A DNA stretch of 64,000 bases from Thermoplasmata archaeon (GCA_021817415.1 JAKAUZ010000013.1:86302-150301), one strand, 5' to 3'. Shown: positions 21,778-32,352, counted from the stretch's first letter. The notes: a model not told the origin generated them from the letters alone. Numbers and translations are program-made.

Positions 21778-22559
21778 ACAGCGAAAAGATCTTCCTCGAG
21801 TTTCGTTTCAGGGATCGGCGATTGCGTTTCAGACTTGTCTGTGATCTTCACCCAAATAGTCCCATATGGGATTTCCTGATTCAATTCAGTTCTTCCATAG
21901 TAAGTCAGGAACAGAGAAGACACTAGTGCATCGATCATGTCGTCGTTCGTTCCATCTGAAATCGATTCAAGTGGGAAATGATCTACTCCCAGCTCAATCA
22001 TCCGTCTCCAGATCTCCTTAATGATTACGTGAAGATCCTCTGGGTGAGAGTTTTCTTGGAATAATATTCTCTTTGCCTTCTTCAGAGTATTCCTCACTGC
22101 ACTGAGCGGGGTATTCTTTATTGCATCTATTATGTCCTGGATGGACACGTTTCTCTTCTCAACCGGGATGTAGGACAGGGGAGGAGATTCCATATCCCCC
22201 TGATCTTCCATTTGAAAATCCTGGAACGAATCATCGATTGGTTCAATTAGCACTTCCTCTTTTGGAATTAATGCCTCGCTCTTGTCCCGAAGATTAATCC
22301 AGGCAAAATAGACTATTTTTCCCGCAACTGGGAAATCCCTGAATTGTTCGTTTATCTCACTCATGAAGATACCGGTGAATTTTTCGAGATCTATGTTCCA
22401 AGGGTCCAATTCGTACTTGCTGACTACCTCAAGGACCTTTAGGATGATGTCAGATCTCCTCTTTTCAAGTTCGGAATTCAACTCATTCTCGACCATTTTT
22501 TGAATTACGGATTTGTCCTTTTCATCATTCAGGAGTGTAGTAATAATTTCCACGCTCAT
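21774..22559 (-). CDS. scpA: Segregation and condensation protein ScpA
   Basis: YELDPWNIDLEKFT motif; directly downstream of and overlapping smc. Confidence 0.85.
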   Translation of the reverse strand: MSVEIITTLLNDEKDKSVIQKMVENELNSELEKRRSDIILKVLEVVSKYELDPWNIDLEKFTGIFMSEINEQFRDFPVAGKIVYFAWINLRDKSEALIPKEEVLIEPIDDSFQDFQMEDQGDMESPPLSYIPVEKRNVSIQDIIDAIKNTPLSAVRNTLKKAKRILFQENSHPEDLHVIIKEIWRRMIELGVDHFPLESISDGTNDDMIDALVSSLFLTYYGRTELNQEIPYGTIWVKITDKSETQSPIPETKLEEDLFAV

Positions 22560-25500
22560 GGAACCACCTGCTCCTCCACTTGCATCTCCTTGGTAACAAC
22601 CATGCTGCTTCTATCCTGGTAGGTTACACCTATAGCCTGATGGGCATATTTCATCGTGCTTTTCCTTAGTGTCACTGCTATAATCTGCGCGCTGTCAGAA
22701 TTCCTTCTGAACATTCTCCCCACATTTTCTGCATTCACTCCATCCAAAAACATATCGACTTCATCCATGAAGTATATGGGGGATGGGTCATACTCCTGTA
22801 TTGCAATAATGAATGACAGTGCAGCAAGGCTTTTTTCGCCACCACTGAGAGAAGCTAGGTTATCAACTTTCTTCCCTTTTGATGAAGCCTTCACGAACAG
22901 TCCCCCTTCAAAAGGATTCGTTGGGTTCTCCAGATAGAGATATCCCTCTCCTCCATTTGTCAGTTCCTTGTATATCTCGATGTAATTTGCATTGACTTTT
23001 TGGAAGACATCCAGAAACACAATTTTCTTCTGATCCTCGAGCTTTTTCTCCAATTCATTTAACTTCGACATCTCCAGGTCAAGTTGTTCCTTCTTTTGAG
23101 TCAGTTCCTGAAGTCTTGAGCTTTCCTCTTTGTAATCGTCAATACTCTTTAGGTTGACAGGTTCAAGCAACTTCAGTTCGTTTTCAAGACCTGATATATC
23201 TTTCCTGATCTCCTCGATGGTTCTCTGGTCGTCGGCGAACTCTACATTTTTCTCCTCAATTTCCTTGACTATCTCTTTTAATCTCTGCTCTGCATCACTA
23301 GCTTTGCCCTGCAATGACAGCATAAAATCAAACTTCGTCTTCTTTATTGTGCTCTTGGAATCCATTTCACTTCTGACCTTGAATTTCTCATTGTTCAGCT
23401 TTTCAATTTCTTTACCCTTTTCCTTCAGTTTTGATTCCATTGCCTCGAAAATTGATGTTATTGCAGAAATTTCATTCTTTATCTGGGCCAGTTCCTCGTC
23501 AATTCTCTTCTTTCGTGCGGTGATGTCTGTATTTTCATTTTCCAATTTCGTGGTGGCATCAATGTTTGAATTAATTGCTGATTTGACAGAAGCCGTATTG
23601 ACTTTCATCTCGTTCAGCTCATTAGTTGAGTTTTCTAGTGTGTTTTTCAAGGACGTGACAAGTTCCCTGCTCTTTGCAATTTTGCCCTTAGTTTCTTTAT
23701 CCAAAACACTCTCTCTTTCCTTCGTCAGTTTGTCTAGATCTGTCGACAGCCTGGTGACTTTAGTATTTTCGTCACTCAAAGAGCTCTTTTCCCTTACAAT
23801 ATCTTCCTTGTTCAGTTGGAGCAATTTCTTTTTTCCAGTCAGGTAATCCCTTTTCTTTCTCAATTGGTCCTCAAGTTCCCTCTTCCTTTCTGAGAGCTGG
23901 ACGGAAACACCTTCTCCCTTTCCAACTTCAAGATTTGCCTTGTTGATCTTCTCAGTTATTGACTTGAGTTCCTCTTCCAGGTCTGACAGTTCATTTCTCA
24001 GCTCCTTCCTCTTGTTCTTCAAATTGGATAGTTTTGTCGAAATAGATTCGAGGTCCTTCTCCACCTCTCTCTTTCCAAGAGTCCCTCCAGTCATCGCGTT
24101 GCTAGGATCTATGAGGTCCCCGTCCAGCGTTACGATTCTGACTCCCCCCATTATTTCCCTCGCAACTGCGATTGTTGGGACAAGCAGGGTATCTGAGAAA
24201 ACATAACTCACAACGCTATCATAAACCGGATCGTACTTCACGTTGTTGATCAAGAGACCCAATGTTTTTTTGTCTTGTGATAGCATCAGGGCTTTTCCCT
24301 TTGCTCTCATTGGGATTATTTTGTTAAGGGGAAGGAATGTCATCCTTCCTTTCTGTCTTTTCTTCAAACTTTCAATTGCTTGTTGAGCATCTTCATCTGT
24401 ATCGACAACTATGCTCATCAACCTATTTCCGCCCGCAGCTCTGACAGCCTTTTCGTGTTCAGGAGAATATGAAATTAATGAATCTACTGTACCCCTTATG
24501 CCAGGGAGATTTCCCTTTGATGCTTCAGACATGATGTAATTAATGCTCTCCCAGATACCAGAAAGTCTTGCCCCCTGCATCTTTCCTGCTTCACCCTCAA
24601 GTTTTTCTATCTCTCTAGAAAGGTCTTCCTCCTCCTTCCTTATGGAGGTGGTTCTGTTCTTTATCTCTAGGTATCTCTTTTTCCACTGGTCAGATCCGTT
24701 ATCCCCTTTGGATATGTTTTTCAATCTCCATTCTGTATCTTTGATTGAAAATTCCAAGGCACCTATCTCTTCCTCAGTCTTGGCTATTTCTTCAAGCAGG
24801 TTGTTTCCCTTTGTCTCCAAGGATGCAAGCATAGTTGAATGCTCCTTAATGGAGAGTAACAAATTCTCCTTCTGAGCAACCAGGGAATCTATTTTCTTCC
24901 CTATCTCAACATTTTTCTCCAGTGTGCTGCGAGATGAATTTTCCAAATCTTCGAGCGTTTTTTCGGCTTCAATTAATTTATTCTTTTCATTTTTCACTGC
25001 AGATTCCAATTCTGACAGTTTTTTTGAAAGGGACTTAAACTCTGTTTCCATGCTTTTCCTTTTCGTTTTCAGTTGATCTATCTCAATTGAATTATTCTTG
25101 ACCTTGTCTTCCATGTTTTCCAATTCCATCGATTTCTTTGAGTACTGTATCTTTTTCGAGTCCAGATCATTCTTTATTCTTTGGAATTCTTCCAATTCCT
25201 TGCTGTCCTTCTCCATTTCCTTCAATTTTTGTTCTATTTCCGTGTTCCTCACTGACAGGTTCTTGATCGCATTCTCAGTGTTCTCAATGTCAACTTTGAT
25301 CTTTCCGACCTGATCATTTATCGTTGAAATTTCATTTTCAATGTCAGATTTCTTCCTGTATTTGATGATCCCTTCCAGCTTATCTATCTCATGCTTCTTG
25401 TTAAGGTAACTTTCAGCTTGGTCTTTCTCTTTTGATAGAATATTAACTCTTGTGCTGATTTCTGTCACAAGAGCCATTACCGTCACCATATTCTCCTGTA

Positions 25501-26062
25501 CTTTATTCCTGTCGTCACCAGTCTTTTCAATCTCCTGGTTATATACTGCAATTCCACCAACTTCTTCCAGTATTCCCCTCCTTTCTACAGGAGTCATCTC
25601 AACGATGCTGGTGATATCACCTTGTCTCACAAAGTTATACCCGTCCGCAAAAATTTTAGCCTTCTCGAGAAGATACTCGAAGTCCTGAAGTCTTGCCCTG
25701 TCATCATTTATGAAATAATAGGAGGAATAATCATCGTTATTTTCAGATAGTTTCACTATCCTTGAGAAAGTCACTTCATTTGATTCCAAGGGTATCGATT
25801 TATCAGAATTGTCAAAAGTCACGCTGGCCTTAAGGTAAGGAGAAAGCCTTCCAGAATTGTTCCTATGGATCAGGTCAGTCAATTTTTGAGCTCTGAGGGA
25901 CTTGTTGCTCTTTGTCCCAAGCACAAAAAGAAGTGCATCTCCTATATTGCTCTTGCCAGATGCATTTGGTCCGGTAATACTTGTGTAACCCTTTCTGAAT
26001 TCAACTACAGTCTTCTTTCCAAACGACTTGAAATTCTCCATTTCGATTTTTTTAAGGAACAT
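22556..26062 (-). CDS. smc: Chromosome segregation ATPase SMC
   Basis: Walker A GPNASGKSNIGDALLFVLG, hinge GIRGTVDSL..MTGGTL, C-terminal LSGGEKSLAALSFIIAIQEYDPSPIYFMDEVD; start at 26062 or GTG at 26071. Confidence 0.93.
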   Translation of the reverse strand: MFLKKIEMENFKSFGKKTVVEFRKGYTSITGPNASGKSNIGDALLFVLGTKSNKSLRAQKLTDLIHRNNSGRLSPYLKASVTFDNSDKSIPLESNEVTFSRIVKLSENNDDYSSYYFINDDRARLQDFEYLLEKAKIFADGYNFVRQGDITSIVEMTPVERRGILEEVGGIAVYNQEIEKTGDDRNKVQENMVTVMALVTEISTRVNILSKEKDQAESYLNKKHEIDKLEGIIKYRKKSDIENEISTINDQVGKIKVDIENTENAIKNLSVRNTEIEQKLKEMEKDSKELEEFQRIKNDLDSKKIQYSKKSMELENMEDKVKNNSIEIDQLKTKRKSMETEFKSLSKKLSELESAVKNEKNKLIEAEKTLEDLENSSRSTLEKNVEIGKKIDSLVAQKENLLLSIKEHSTMLASLETKGNNLLEEIAKTEEEIGALEFSIKDTEWRLKNISKGDNGSDQWKKRYLEIKNRTTSIRKEEEDLSREIEKLEGEAGKMQGARLSGIWESINYIMSEASKGNLPGIRGTVDSLISYSPEHEKAVRAAGGNRLMSIVVDTDEDAQQAIESLKKRQKGRMTFLPLNKIIPMRAKGKALMLSQDKKTLGLLINNVKYDPVYDSVVSYVFSDTLLVPTIAVAREIMGGVRIVTLDGDLIDPSNAMTGGTLGKREVEKDLESISTKLSNLKNKRKELRNELSDLEEELKSITEKINKANLEVGKGEGVSVQLSERKRELEDQLRKKRDYLTGKKKLLQLNKEDIVREKSSLSDENTKVTRLSTDLDKLTKERESVLDKETKGKIAKSRELVTSLKNTLENSTNELNEMKVNTASVKSAINSNIDATTKLENENTDITARKKRIDEELAQIKNEISAITSIFEAMESKLKEKGKEIEKLNNEKFKVRSEMDSKSTIKKTKFDFMLSLQGKASDAEQRLKEIVKEIEEKNVEFADDQRTIEEIRKDISGLENELKLLEPVNLKSIDDYKEESSRLQELTQKKEQLDLEMSKLNELEKKLEDQKKIVFLDVFQKVNANYIEIYKELTNGGEGYLYLENPTNPFEGGLFVKASSKGKKVDNLASLSGGEKSLAALSFIIAIQEYDPSPIYFMDEVDMFLDGVNAENVGRMFRRNSDSAQIIAVTLRKSTMKYAHQAIGVTYQDRSSMVVTKEMQVEEQVVP

Positions 26063-26691
26063 TTCGACCACTGTATGACAATCGTCTGTTATACGGCATC
26101 AATATGTCATACTGAGTATAAATATTTTTTGTATTATGATATCTCATGAACCGTATTTTTCTTGAAATTCCAAAGTCAGATGGGAGTCTGTCTCCTCATC
26201 AATATCGATGGATAATCCAGAAAATTTGCAAAATGCAGTCTGGTTTCATTCCCTGTGATAATGATATTCTCTTCGTCTTTTGTAGAGAATCGTCCCTGAA
26301 TATTATTGGGGATTGAACATATCATACTTTATTGACTCCTATTTATCTCCAAGTACCTTGTTCCTTGGTAGATTGTAAAAATACTCCGACAACGGTGTCA
26401 TTACTGTAGACTTCACAGATTATGCGGCTTTAGATTGCACGTGCTCTTTAAGTACCCATCCTTGTTCGGAGAGCATTAATGTAAGTTCAGATCAAGAATA
26501 GCGACATCAAATTTCCTCACAATTTCATCTCAATTGCACTGACTTAAGATGGCGGTTGATCCAGAATTTATTATGCTATCACAATCAAAGGGATGGTAAT
26601 TCAGGGAAGGGCCGAACAAGACGGTGAAATTCTTTTCCAGTCTCTTTCCTGTGCATCAGCCCGCAAAACGGAGAATATAGTTTAATATATG

Positions 26692-26712
26692 TGTTCTATA
26701 TCATATAGAACA
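26692..26712. promoter_or_regulatory. Perfect 21-bp palindromic operator candidate
   Basis: TGTTCTATATCATATAGAACA, between TATA-like TTTAATATAT (26681-26690) and the ATG at 26712. Confidence 0.7.
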
Positions 26713-27182
26713 TGTCAAACCTTACGAAAGGACTGAAGTCCGGTACGATAGCAGGATTGGCTTATGGGGTGGTAAATGCGATCCTTGCATACATTATTTT
26801 GATAGAGCTAAGGAGCTCAATAATCGCCGCTTTAAACAAATATCTTTCACAACATTCAAACTTGATCTCCATATCAGCTCAAAATTTATATGACCTTGCC
26901 CTCATTACTACTCCCGTTGCTGAGATTATAGTTGGAATAATACTTGGGCTTATATTCGGAACATTGTTTGGAATCATGTACAATAAGATACCTTTCTCCA
27001 GTCCAGTTGGGAAAGGGCTTCTCTTCTCATTTTTTATATGGCTAATCCTGAATGTCGGGATTGAAGCTGCAAACATTGGAACTTATGGATTCACCTACTA
27101 CATTGTTTCAGCAGGTTTATCGCTGATTGGTGTTGTGGTGTATGGTCTGTTGCTGGGTTACCTCTATGGCAGGGGCACCTGA
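26712..27182 (+). CDS. Polytopic membrane protein of unknown function
   Basis: 156 aa with ~4 TM helices. Confidence 0.75.
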   Translation: MSNLTKGLKSGTIAGLAYGVVNAILAYIILIELRSSIIAALNKYLSQHSNLISISAQNLYDLALITTPVAEIIVGIILGLIFGTLFGIMYNKIPFSSPVGKGLLFSFFIWLILNVGIEAANIGTYGFTYYIVSAGLSLIGVVVYGLLLGYLYGRGT

Positions 27183-27213
27183 TGCGTTCTACATACTTAT
27201 CTAGTCCCAGGAG

Positions 27214-28035
27214 TTGCATAGAATGACCTCGAGTAACATCAATCCAATTTATTTTCTCGACTTTGCAGTGCCCATAATAGTCAATCTATTCCTTGTACTG
27301 TATTATCGGAATAAGAAGATGCTTCCTATAAGTATTCTTGCAATCACATTTCTAGCTTATTTTGGAGCCATTGCTATCAAAGTGGTGTTTCAAACTTTTA
27401 CTGTGGGCTACATTATAGGTGAATTTGGATATATTTCTCCCGAATCCTCATTATACTATGGACTTCAAACAAGTATATTAGAAGTTGGAATTGCCTTTCT
27501 GCTGGCCCGATATGGGGTTAGGAAAAAATACTTCACCATCTCTAACGCTACGTCATATGGAGTATCTCTATCATTCTGGGAGAACGGAATACTTCTCGGA
27601 GTACTCTCTGGAATCAGTCTGATATCTGACTTTCTAATAATCGCCTTCGCTCCCCACAATGTTTCAACAGTCGTTTACAATGCAATAAAGAGTCAGCAAC
27701 CTTCATTATTGTATGGCGCAAAAGAGGCTTTCGGGCTGGTAATGCTATCAATTCTTGAAAGATTCTCGTCCCTGTTTGCCCACGTTGCATGGGGGATACT
27801 TGTTGTGATGAGTGTAACGCTCAAGAAAAGGAAATACCTCTACATCGCACTTCCCATGGGTCTGATTGATGCGCTGGTACCATACTCATCTGTTATGGGA
27901 ATAGTCCTGTTTGAGCTTATCATATTTGCTCTATCACTGCTGTTCATGCTGCTCGCACTTATTCTTCTAAGGGAAGAAATGAAACCCCTAAGTACGATGG
28001 ATTCCAGCAATTCAAAGGGGACTGGAAGGGATTAA
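27214..28035 (+). CDS. Polytopic membrane protein, possibly YhfC-family intramembrane protease
   Basis: 273 aa multi-TM; YYGLQTSILEVGIAFLLARYGVRKKYFT resembles YhfC Glu-motif region. Confidence 0.5.
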   Translation: MHRMTSSNINPIYFLDFAVPIIVNLFLVLYYRNKKMLPISILAITFLAYFGAIAIKVVFQTFTVGYIIGEFGYISPESSLYYGLQTSILEVGIAFLLARYGVRKKYFTISNATSYGVSLSFWENGILLGVLSGISLISDFLIIAFAPHNVSTVVYNAIKSQQPSLLYGAKEAFGLVMLSILERFSSLFAHVAWGILVVMSVTLKKRKYLYIALPMGLIDALVPYSSVMGIVLFELIIFALSLLFMLLALILLREEMKPLSTMDSSNSKGTGRD

Positions 28036-28439
28036 TGAATCAGCCTTTCCGAATAACCATAAATCTTTCTTCTTCAACTCCAATCTACAGGCAAATAGCC
28101 GACTGTGTGGTAAGCGGAATCGCGACGGGCAAACTGAAGGCAGGAGACACCCTGCCATCATCAAGACAGTTAGCTAAACTTCTAGGAATCAATTATCACA
28201 CTATTAACAAAGGATATGAAGTTTTGATAAGAGGGGGATACATCTTTATGGATAGAAGGAAGAGGTTATTTGTCAGTGAGAAAGGTAAGGAAAAGGTCAA
28301 AGGACTTGATCCTAACTGGACGGAGAACATGAAGAAATCGTTAATGGAAGCGTTATCCAAAGGATTAGAAGGGGAAGAAGTATTGAACAAAATAGCAGAG
28401 ATTCTCGATTCTGTCAGAGAGAAGGAAGCGGACAGATAG
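28035..28439 (+). CDS. GntR-family (YtrA-like short) transcriptional regulator
   Basis: PIYRQIADCVVSGIATGKLKAGDTLPSSRQLAKLLGINYHTINKGYEVLIRGGYI. Confidence 0.88.
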   Translation: MNQPFRITINLSSSTPIYRQIADCVVSGIATGKLKAGDTLPSSRQLAKLLGINYHTINKGYEVLIRGGYIFMDRRKRLFVSEKGKEKVKGLDPNWTENMKKSLMEALSKGLEGEEVLNKIAEILDSVREKEADR

Positions 28440-28781
28440 ATGGCCACTCCATTTCTTAAGGACATTGTGCTATCGGTCCTTAATGCCAGTTTATGATGAA
28501 AATTTCCCACCTCACTCCTGTCTGTTCATTTTGGATATATGGTCAAAGTAATCTAGTTCGACTCTCACGACCCATCTTCCCCTGTCCCAAAAGAGGGCGA
28601 GAATTAGGATACAGACCCAATTCCTGCAAGATTGCGAAGTTGATCCTGCCCATATTGCCATCCATAATTCTTGCAGTGGTATTGGTGGCATTGTTTGTGG
28701 TTAAGTAGGTCACCCATTTAATTTAAAATAATCTCATTCTTTCAGACAGTGAATTACAGTAAGGTCCAGAGGAGACGTGAT

Positions 28782-29603
28782 TCAGATGTGTCCAATCAAT
28801 AAATAAATCACCAGTCCTATGAATACCGCATTAATCAAATATGGAAGACCTGGCTGGGGTCTCTTTGATGCAAAATACATCATTGGCCCAAACGACACCA
28901 AGGTCACAATCAATGATATCAAGAATGCTTCTAAATTGAACGTGAGATATATTGAGATCAGGGCAAATGTAGGGAGAACAGTATCTCCAAATCCCATGGC
29001 TATAGGATTCTCTTTGTCTCCAGCAGTGAAAAGCAATGGGAGTCCGGAATCCAGAGCTGTCTCTGCAACTTCTATCATGCTCTTGGAGATATTCACCGAT
29101 AAGGAATCATATATTGAGAACACGGCTATGATCACTATAGTGATTTCAATACTGATAATTGAGGCAAGGACAGCGGAGACTCCCGCTCCCATTATTATTC
29201 CAAGGAGGTAGATGGCCGATCTGGCTCGCCTGAATGAGTAATATATCAGGAGAAATGCAGCTACTGCTGAAATGATCAGATCAACCAGAAAGTAGAGAAA
29301 CGACAGATCAAGTAGCAACAGGACGAATACTGAGTATCCGAGCAGGATCGCGACCAGGCCTTTCAGTATGCCAATCTTCCTTTTCCTGGATAAGTATATG
29401 AAAAAAGCAGTGAAAGCTACGATTGAAACAATGTAGTAAATCGGTAGCAAAAGGGAATTCCCGGTTGAGTTCCTTATCACCTGGGTCTGTGGTGTAACCA
29501 GTAGGGGGAGCGTGATAAATGCCAGTATATTCGTTGCAATGAAGATAAAAATGAATATTAATCTCCTGTACCACGCCTGCTGGGGCATTTCGGATTCAGG
29601 CAT
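28782..29603 (-). CDS. Presenilin / signal peptide peptidase-like (A22) aspartyl intramembrane protease
   Basis: Ordered motifs FSIYD (aa 165-166), MGFGD (204-207), QPGLPYL (PAL-like) within multi-TM protein. Confidence 0.8.
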   Translation of the reverse strand: MPESEMPQQAWYRRLIFIFIFIATNILAFITLPLLVTPQTQVIRNSTGNSLLLPIYYIVSIVAFTAFFIYLSRKRKIGILKGLVAILLGYSVFVLLLLDLSFLYFLVDLIISAVAAFLLIYYSFRRARSAIYLLGIIMGAGVSAVLASIISIEITIVIIAVFSIYDSLSVNISKSMIEVAETALDSGLPLLFTAGDKENPIAMGFGDTVLPTFALISIYLTFNLEAFLISLIVTLVSFGPMMYFASKRPQPGLPYLINAVFIGLVIYLLIGHI

Positions 29604-31807
29604 AGTTCCACCTCCCTGCTTCCAAACTTAAATTTAGCTATTGGGAAACCGTCGACGTCACACGTCTTCCCCGTTGGGAATACTTCCGCTTTTTGTGGAA
29701 GGGAGAGCGTGACTTTGCAGGTTGGATAATTGGAACAGCCGATAAATTTCATTCCTTTTCCACTTCTTCTGAGAACTAGAGTACCTCCGTCGCTCGGGCA
29801 TTTCCCAAATACCTCTTTTGCGGAATTGTACTTGCACTTTGGATCCACGCATCTCAATTCCGGCTTCTGTCCTTTCCTGATGACCTTTATCAGGAACAAT
29901 CCACATTCGGGGCACTTCCCGTCAGTGAGCTCAATCTTTCCGCTTTTTGGCAGGAAGTAAAAGAAATCTTTGGCTGGGCCTTCGCATTTGATGTATCTGT
30001 AATTCCTTCCTGTTTCAACCACAAGATTTGAGCCGCATTTAGGGCACTTGCCGATCACCCTTTCTTCATTGAAAGTTTGATTGAATTTTTCCCTGATGCT
30101 TCCCGATTTTCCTATCAGGTCATCCAGCAGGCCCTTTAACATTACCCTGCTGTCCTCTACGACTTCTTCCTTGCTCTTGGTTCCATTGGCGATTGCATCC
30201 ATTTCCTCCTCCAGTTTTGCTGTCATCTCGGGTTTGGCGATTGAGACCGAATTTAGGAGGAGCGTTTCTGCCATTGCCATTCCCAGAGCCTTCACCCTTA
30301 TTGGGTTCCCCTCAATGAATCCTCTATCGTATAGCTTCTGGATTATGTCGTGGCGGGTACTTTTAGTCCCAAGCTTCTCCTTTTCCATCTTCTCTATGAG
30401 TGACCCTTGAGAATATCGTGGAGGGGGAAGTGTGGTCTTCTCATCTAGGAACGGGTTTGAAAGTTCATACTCTTCACCTTTTCCTAGGGAGGGATCCTCC
30501 CTCTCTTGGTAGTATACGAATGGGTAATAAGACATCCAACCCGTGATTTTGACTTTTGATGCAGTATAAGAGAATAGAAGGTCATCTGCCAATGCTGTGT
30601 ATTCTTTATCCACTACCTCTGCATTTTCAGCCAGTGTCGCCAAAAATCTTCTGGCAATCAAATCGTAGATTTTGAAATAATCTCCCTTCAGTTCATTCTT
30701 CTTCATCGGAGAGGTTGGATAAATTGGTGGATGATCAGTAGTTTCAACACGTCCTCTTGATGGAATAAGTCTGCTTTCAGACTTCAGCGCTTCAATTTCC
30801 TTCCTGAGATACGAGTCCTCTAGTTGTGTAAGAACAGCCTTCAGGTTGATGGTTCTAGGGTAGACCGTGTTATCAGTTCTGGGGTATGATATTTTGCCAT
30901 GTTGATATAGTGCCTCAGCAATAGCCATTGCCCGCTCCACTGAAATGCCCATTTTATTTGCTTCCTTGAGAAACTCCGTGGTTGAGAATGGGGTGGGTCT
31001 GTATATTTTCCTTTCGTTCTCAGTTATCTCTTTGATGAGGGCCTTTTTGACTGTTTTGAGTCTGATAAGCAAGGAATCTGCCTCATTCTTCTCTTTAATT
31101 GGGTTCCCTGAGAATAAGAACTTTGCGTTTTTTATGAAGATGCCAAGTTCGTAATAGTTCTCAGGCAAGAAATTCCTGATTTCAAGCTCCCTTGTTGCCA
31201 GAAGTGAGAGTGTAGGACTCTGGACTCTACCAACAGAAACGAAGTCCCTTCCAAGTCTTTTTGTTTCTATACTGAAAAATCTAGTTAATGTTGCCCCCCA
31301 GATTAGATCTATTATCTGTCTTGCTTCTGCAGATTCGGCAAGGTTGTAATCAACTTCCACCAGATGATTGAATGACTCTAGAAGCTCAGATCTAGTCAGG
31401 GCACTGAATCTTGCTCTTTTAACATCATTATCCCTTCCCATGAGTCTGAGAGTTTCAACGCCTATGGCCTCTCCCTCTCTATCAAAATCAGTCGCAATAA
31501 TGACAAGTTCGCTTTCTTGATTCATTTTTGCCAGGGCAGAATCCAATCCTTTGAACTTGACCTGTTCTACCGGTTTGACGTCCGCCATCTCTTTCAGTTT
31601 ATCTATCCTCCAGTTGCTGTATGAATTCGGGAAATCAATCTCAATTATATGCCCCCTTAAAGAAAGGACACTGTAATCAATGTTCTCTCTTTTGAACTTC
31701 AGCAAGGAAGTCGTCCCATATTTGACTCTTGTAACTTTTCCATCGCTCAGCGACGAAGCTATTCTGATGGCAGCACTCATTTTCTCTGCGATTATAAGGT
31801 GACCCAC
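29558..31807 (-). CDS. topA: Archaeal DNA topoisomerase I (type IA)
   Basis: IIATDFDREGEAIG, SVGRVQSPTLSLLATRE, ISYPRTDNTVYP (active-site Tyr) and C-terminal zinc ribbons. Confidence 0.93.
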   Translation of the reverse strand: MGHLIIAEKMSAAIRIASSLSDGKVTRVKYGTTSLLKFKRENIDYSVLSLRGHIIEIDFPNSYSNWRIDKLKEMADVKPVEQVKFKGLDSALAKMNQESELVIIATDFDREGEAIGVETLRLMGRDNDVKRARFSALTRSELLESFNHLVEVDYNLAESAEARQIIDLIWGATLTRFFSIETKRLGRDFVSVGRVQSPTLSLLATRELEIRNFLPENYYELGIFIKNAKFLFSGNPIKEKNEADSLLIRLKTVKKALIKEITENERKIYRPTPFSTTEFLKEANKMGISVERAMAIAEALYQHGKISYPRTDNTVYPRTINLKAVLTQLEDSYLRKEIEALKSESRLIPSRGRVETTDHPPIYPTSPMKKNELKGDYFKIYDLIARRFLATLAENAEVVDKEYTALADDLLFSYTASKVKITGWMSYYPFVYYQEREDPSLGKGEEYELSNPFLDEKTTLPPPRYSQGSLIEKMEKEKLGTKSTRHDIIQKLYDRGFIEGNPIRVKALGMAMAETLLLNSVSIAKPEMTAKLEEEMDAIANGTKSKEEVVEDSRVMLKGLLDDLIGKSGSIREKFNQTFNEERVIGKCPKCGSNLVVETGRNYRYIKCEGPAKDFFYFLPKSGKIELTDGKCPECGLFLIKVIRKGQKPELRCVDPKCKYNSAKEVFGKCPSDGGTLVLRRSGKGMKFIGCSNYPTCKVTLSLPQKAEVFPTGKTCDVDGFPIAKFKFGSREVELCLNPKCPSRRGTGD

Positions 31808-31905
31808 GCTGCGTTAATCTAAACATAATATTAAATGCAACTGAAAATTAATTCCCAAAGAGTGGAAGCAAGAATTGAGTCAAAAGAATCCGCAATTGAG
31901 GGATG

Positions 31906-32352
31906 TTACTGCACTAGTTCAGGCTTTACGACCTTTGGCAAAATGCGAAGCATCTCATCAAGGCTAGATATCATGTTTTCCATTTCTTCCTGAGATAGCT
32001 TTGAAAAAAGTGCGTTGAATTTCTGAACGATCTCTCTTCTGAGCAATGCAGAAATATCTTTCCCCCGTTCAGTTAGGGTAACTAAGACAATCCTCCTGTC
32101 CTTCCCCCTTGACCTCGTGACCAGTCCCTTTTTTTCAAGTGAATCTATGGTGAATGTTATGAGTGTGTTAGAAAAACCAGTCAGTTCAGACAGTTTACCG
32201 AGGGTCATCTCCTCTTCCTTTTCAATCCTTAAGAAAACCACTACATCAGATAGGCTGATATCATACTCAAGTGTTGGAATGCTCCTGTATATCAGAGAAA
32301 TCATTTTTTTCAGTCTGAAAAAGCGGTCAATTATTTCATTTTCCCCCGACAT
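31906..32352 (-). CDS. MarR-family transcriptional regulator
   Basis: MTLGKLSELTGFSNTLITFTIDSLEKKGLVTRSRGKDRRIVLVTLTERG. Confidence 0.88.
   Translation of the reverse strand: MSGENEIIDRFFRLKKMISLIYRSIPTLEYDISLSDVVVFLRIEKEEEMTLGKLSELTGFSNTLITFTIDSLEKKGLVTRSRGKDRRIVLVTLTERGKDISALLRREIVQKFNALFSKLSQEEMENMISSLDEMLRILPKVVKPELVQ

Noticed and set aside
23154-23846. 230-aa plus-strand ORF antisense to smc
   Set aside because: Ser/Leu/Phe-rich mirror of a Glu/Lys-rich coiled coil; classic antisense artefact
28493-28708. 71-aa plus-strand ORF after the GntR gene with a C-terminal hydrophobic segment
   Set aside because: Possible small TM protein, but start context is weak and the N-terminal part looks non-coding; not reported as a feature
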